Source: an uncultured Gluconobacter sp. (GTDB lineage Bacteria > Pseudomonadota > Alphaproteobacteria > Acetobacterales > Acetobacteraceae). From it: a stretch of 64,000 nt of DNA. The stretch covers positions 62,001 through 126,000 of the forward strand of contig CALFLO010000077.1 in NCBI GenBank assembly GCA_937880175.1, read 5' to 3'. Made by a program: the position numbers and the translations under genes. Below, one piece after another: positions 62,863-64,000 of this stretch (its first letter is position 1; each line of letters opens with the position of its first letter). The notes under the pieces were generated by a model. The model ran no database searches. It saw nothing but the letters and a program-made list of their open reading frames with translations, and was not told the DNA's origin.

Positions 62863-63852
62863 TCAGGGCCAGCCGGACAGGACCCTGTCTTTTACGGCAG
62901 CGGGCAGGGGCACATAATCCAGATCCCGCGTGGCATCATCGCCCTGTTTCAGGCCGTATCTGAAATACGCCTTTACGGCGGCGCGCGTTGACGGGGCCGC
63001 CGGATGGACGGGAACCAGAACGAAAGTCGCGCTCATGATCGGCCAGGCCTGAGCCCCCGGCGCGGCCAGAAGATTGACGGCATAATGGTCCGCGTGAAGC
63101 CAGTCCGCGCTGAGGGCGGCATTCGTGAATGCGGCTTTTCCGGGGGCGACGAACTGCCCGGCATGATTTTGAAGCTGCACCGTATTCAGCCGATCCCGAC
63201 GCGCGAACGCATATTGCACAAAGCCGATCCCACCGATGGACTGCCGCACGCTGGCCGCCACCCCGTCATTGCCCCGCGCCTCTGAGCCATCGCCCCACAT
63301 CCCGGCTTTCCAGTCCGGCGCAACGGCATGGAGATAATCGCTGAAAACCTGACTGGTGCCTGATTCTTCTTCGCGGTGAATGGGCAGCACATCCAGATCC
63401 GGCAGGCGCAGCCCCGGATTGAGCGCGCGGAGACGTGGATCGGCCCAGCTGGTGATCTTCCCGTCAAACAGCGCGGCGAGCGTTGGTCCGTCCAGCTTCA
63501 TTTGGTTGGACGCGACCCCGGGAACATTGATGACCACCACGATCGCGCCGATGGCGGTCGGGAATTGATACAGGCCCCGCGCTTGCAGAACCGGCCCGGC
63601 AAGCGGCAGATCCGACGCCCCGAAATCCACATCGCCAGCCATGACAAGCCTTTGTCCATTGCCAGAGCCGACACTGCGGTAGGTCAGGGAGAGGCCGCTC
63701 TGGCGCTGGATCCCGTCGCTCCAGGCCCGGTAAAGCGGCGCCGCAAAGCTCGATCCGCCACCCGTAAGACCAGCGGAATGGGCCGTTCCGCAGAGCATGA
63801 CGGCAAGGGCGGCGGTGATGCCGCGTGCGAGGACTCCCACACGATGAAACAT
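62863..63852 (-). CDS. pstS: PstS-type phosphate-binding periplasmic protein
   Basis: 329 residues with a signal peptide (about 1-27, ending AHS) and the PstS body: LTGGGSSFAAPLYRAW, GSGNGQRLVMAGDVDFGASDLPL, IGAIVVVINVPG, the phosphate-contact segment HREEESGTSQVFSDY, and the ending RDLDYVPLPAAVKDRVL. It captures phosphate for a PstCAB importer, but no pstCAB gene is seen after it on this strand (an OprB porin comes next). The permease genes must lie elsewhere, perhaps beyond the window edge or in another place. Confidence 0.9.
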   Translation of the reverse strand: MFHRVGVLARGITAALAVMLCGTAHSAGLTGGGSSFAAPLYRAWSDGIQRQSGLSLTYRSVGSGNGQRLVMAGDVDFGASDLPLAGPVLQARGLYQFPTAIGAIVVVINVPGVASNQMKLDGPTLAALFDGKITSWADPRLRALNPGLRLPDLDVLPIHREEESGTSQVFSDYLHAVAPDWKAGMWGDGSEARGNDGVAASVRQSIGGIGFVQYAFARRDRLNTVQLQNHAGQFVAPGKAAFTNAALSADWLHADHYAVNLLAAPGAQAWPIMSATFVLVPVHPAAPSTRAAVKAYFRYGLKQGDDATRDLDYVPLPAAVKDRVLSGWP

Positions 63853-63908
63853 GTCTGATCACGCTCCGCTTTGATGTTCCGGCTGCCTTGTCAGTATCAC
63901 TGCGGGGA

Positions 63909-63931
63909 ACGTCATGACTATGACTGTCATC
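63909..63931. promoter_or_regulatory. Cluster of GTCAT/ATGAC half-sites before pstS
   Basis: CGTCATGAC, then ATGAC and CTGTCAT lie 57-79 bases before the pstS start. They resemble the CTGTCAT units of a Pho box, but the 11-base repeat spacing is not met, so this is a weak candidate for a PhoB site. Confidence 0.3.
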
Positions 63932-64000
63932 AAGGTTTAAGGGTTTACCTGTGGCCGTGAGGCAACAGTGCTATTATTACACAATATTGCTAATGAGAAT

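Noticed and set aside
63909..63931. Canonical Pho box before pstS
   Set aside because: GTCAT units are present but not at the 11-base spacing of a Pho box; kept only as a weak site.
1..64000. CRISPR arrays, insertion sequences, prophage genes, tRNA or rRNA genes
   Set aside because: I saw no regularly spaced repeats, transposase or phage proteins, and no recognisable tRNA or rRNA sequence.

Overview
The window reads as a stretch of chromosome from an acetic acid bacterium, most likely Gluconobacter or a close relative (Acetobacteraceae). The grounds are the high GC content, a three-gene molybdopterin aldehyde dehydrogenase with a triheme cytochrome c (7.1-11.3 kb), a cytochrome bc1 operon close by (27.0-29.6 kb), an OprB sugar porin, and several TonB-dependent receptors. 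From memory, Gluconobacter oxydans carries its membrane aldehyde dehydrogenase and its bc1 operon within about twenty genes of each other, which fits this layout. I see no rRNA, tRNA, CRISPR array, insertion sequence or prophage. The taxon is inferred from gene content, not from a database match.

Layout. 0-7 kb: the end of a CgeB-like glycosyltransferase, an M16 peptidase, a GT4 glycosyltransferase and three membrane proteins. 7-11.3 kb: aldehyde dehydrogenase operon (minus strand). 11.7-17.4 kb: an iron/siderophore-type ABC importer (permease, ATPase, binding protein) running into a GH20 hexosaminidase and a HAD phosphatase. 17.5-20.6 kb: an AT-richer glycosyltransferase, a LacI regulator and a small cysteine-rich secreted protein. 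20.7-25.3 kb: a divergent sulfide-detoxification locus (ArsR regulator and peroxiredoxin on one side; persulfide dioxygenase, DUF442-SQR fusion and TauE/SafE exporter on the other) with a palindrome at the promoter. 25.3-27.0 kb: small membrane protein, XRE-cupin regulator, orphan STN-domain protein. 27.0-30.2 kb: bc1 complex and a soluble cytochrome c.

30.3-35.9 kb: TetR regulator with a divergent pair of TonB-dependent receptors. 36-38.7 kb: a PAS-GGDEF-EAL protein and a PiuC-type dioxygenase. 38.7-44.3 kb: a three-gene heavy-metal RND efflux operon. 44.4-51.9 kb: porin, nitrilase-family amidase, a YgiC-type ATP-grasp enzyme with a small partner, and a DUF1800-DUF1501 pair. 51.9-60.2 kb: TonB-dependent receptor, TetR, creatinase-like M24 protein, MFS transporter and a second TonB-dependent receptor. 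60.3-64 kb: PPK2 polyphosphate kinase, OprB porin and PstS.

The most interesting pattern is that the four TonB-dependent receptors fall into two families by sequence (31002 with 57889; 33578 with 51920). Each family is represented once in each of two loci, and each locus carries a TetR gene and palindromes at its promoters. The second locus adds an M24 enzyme that has lost its metal ligands in the manner of creatinase, plus an MFS carrier. This suggests a nutrient-uptake module of unknown substrate, perhaps an amidino or ectoine-like compound, that has been duplicated and then diverged.
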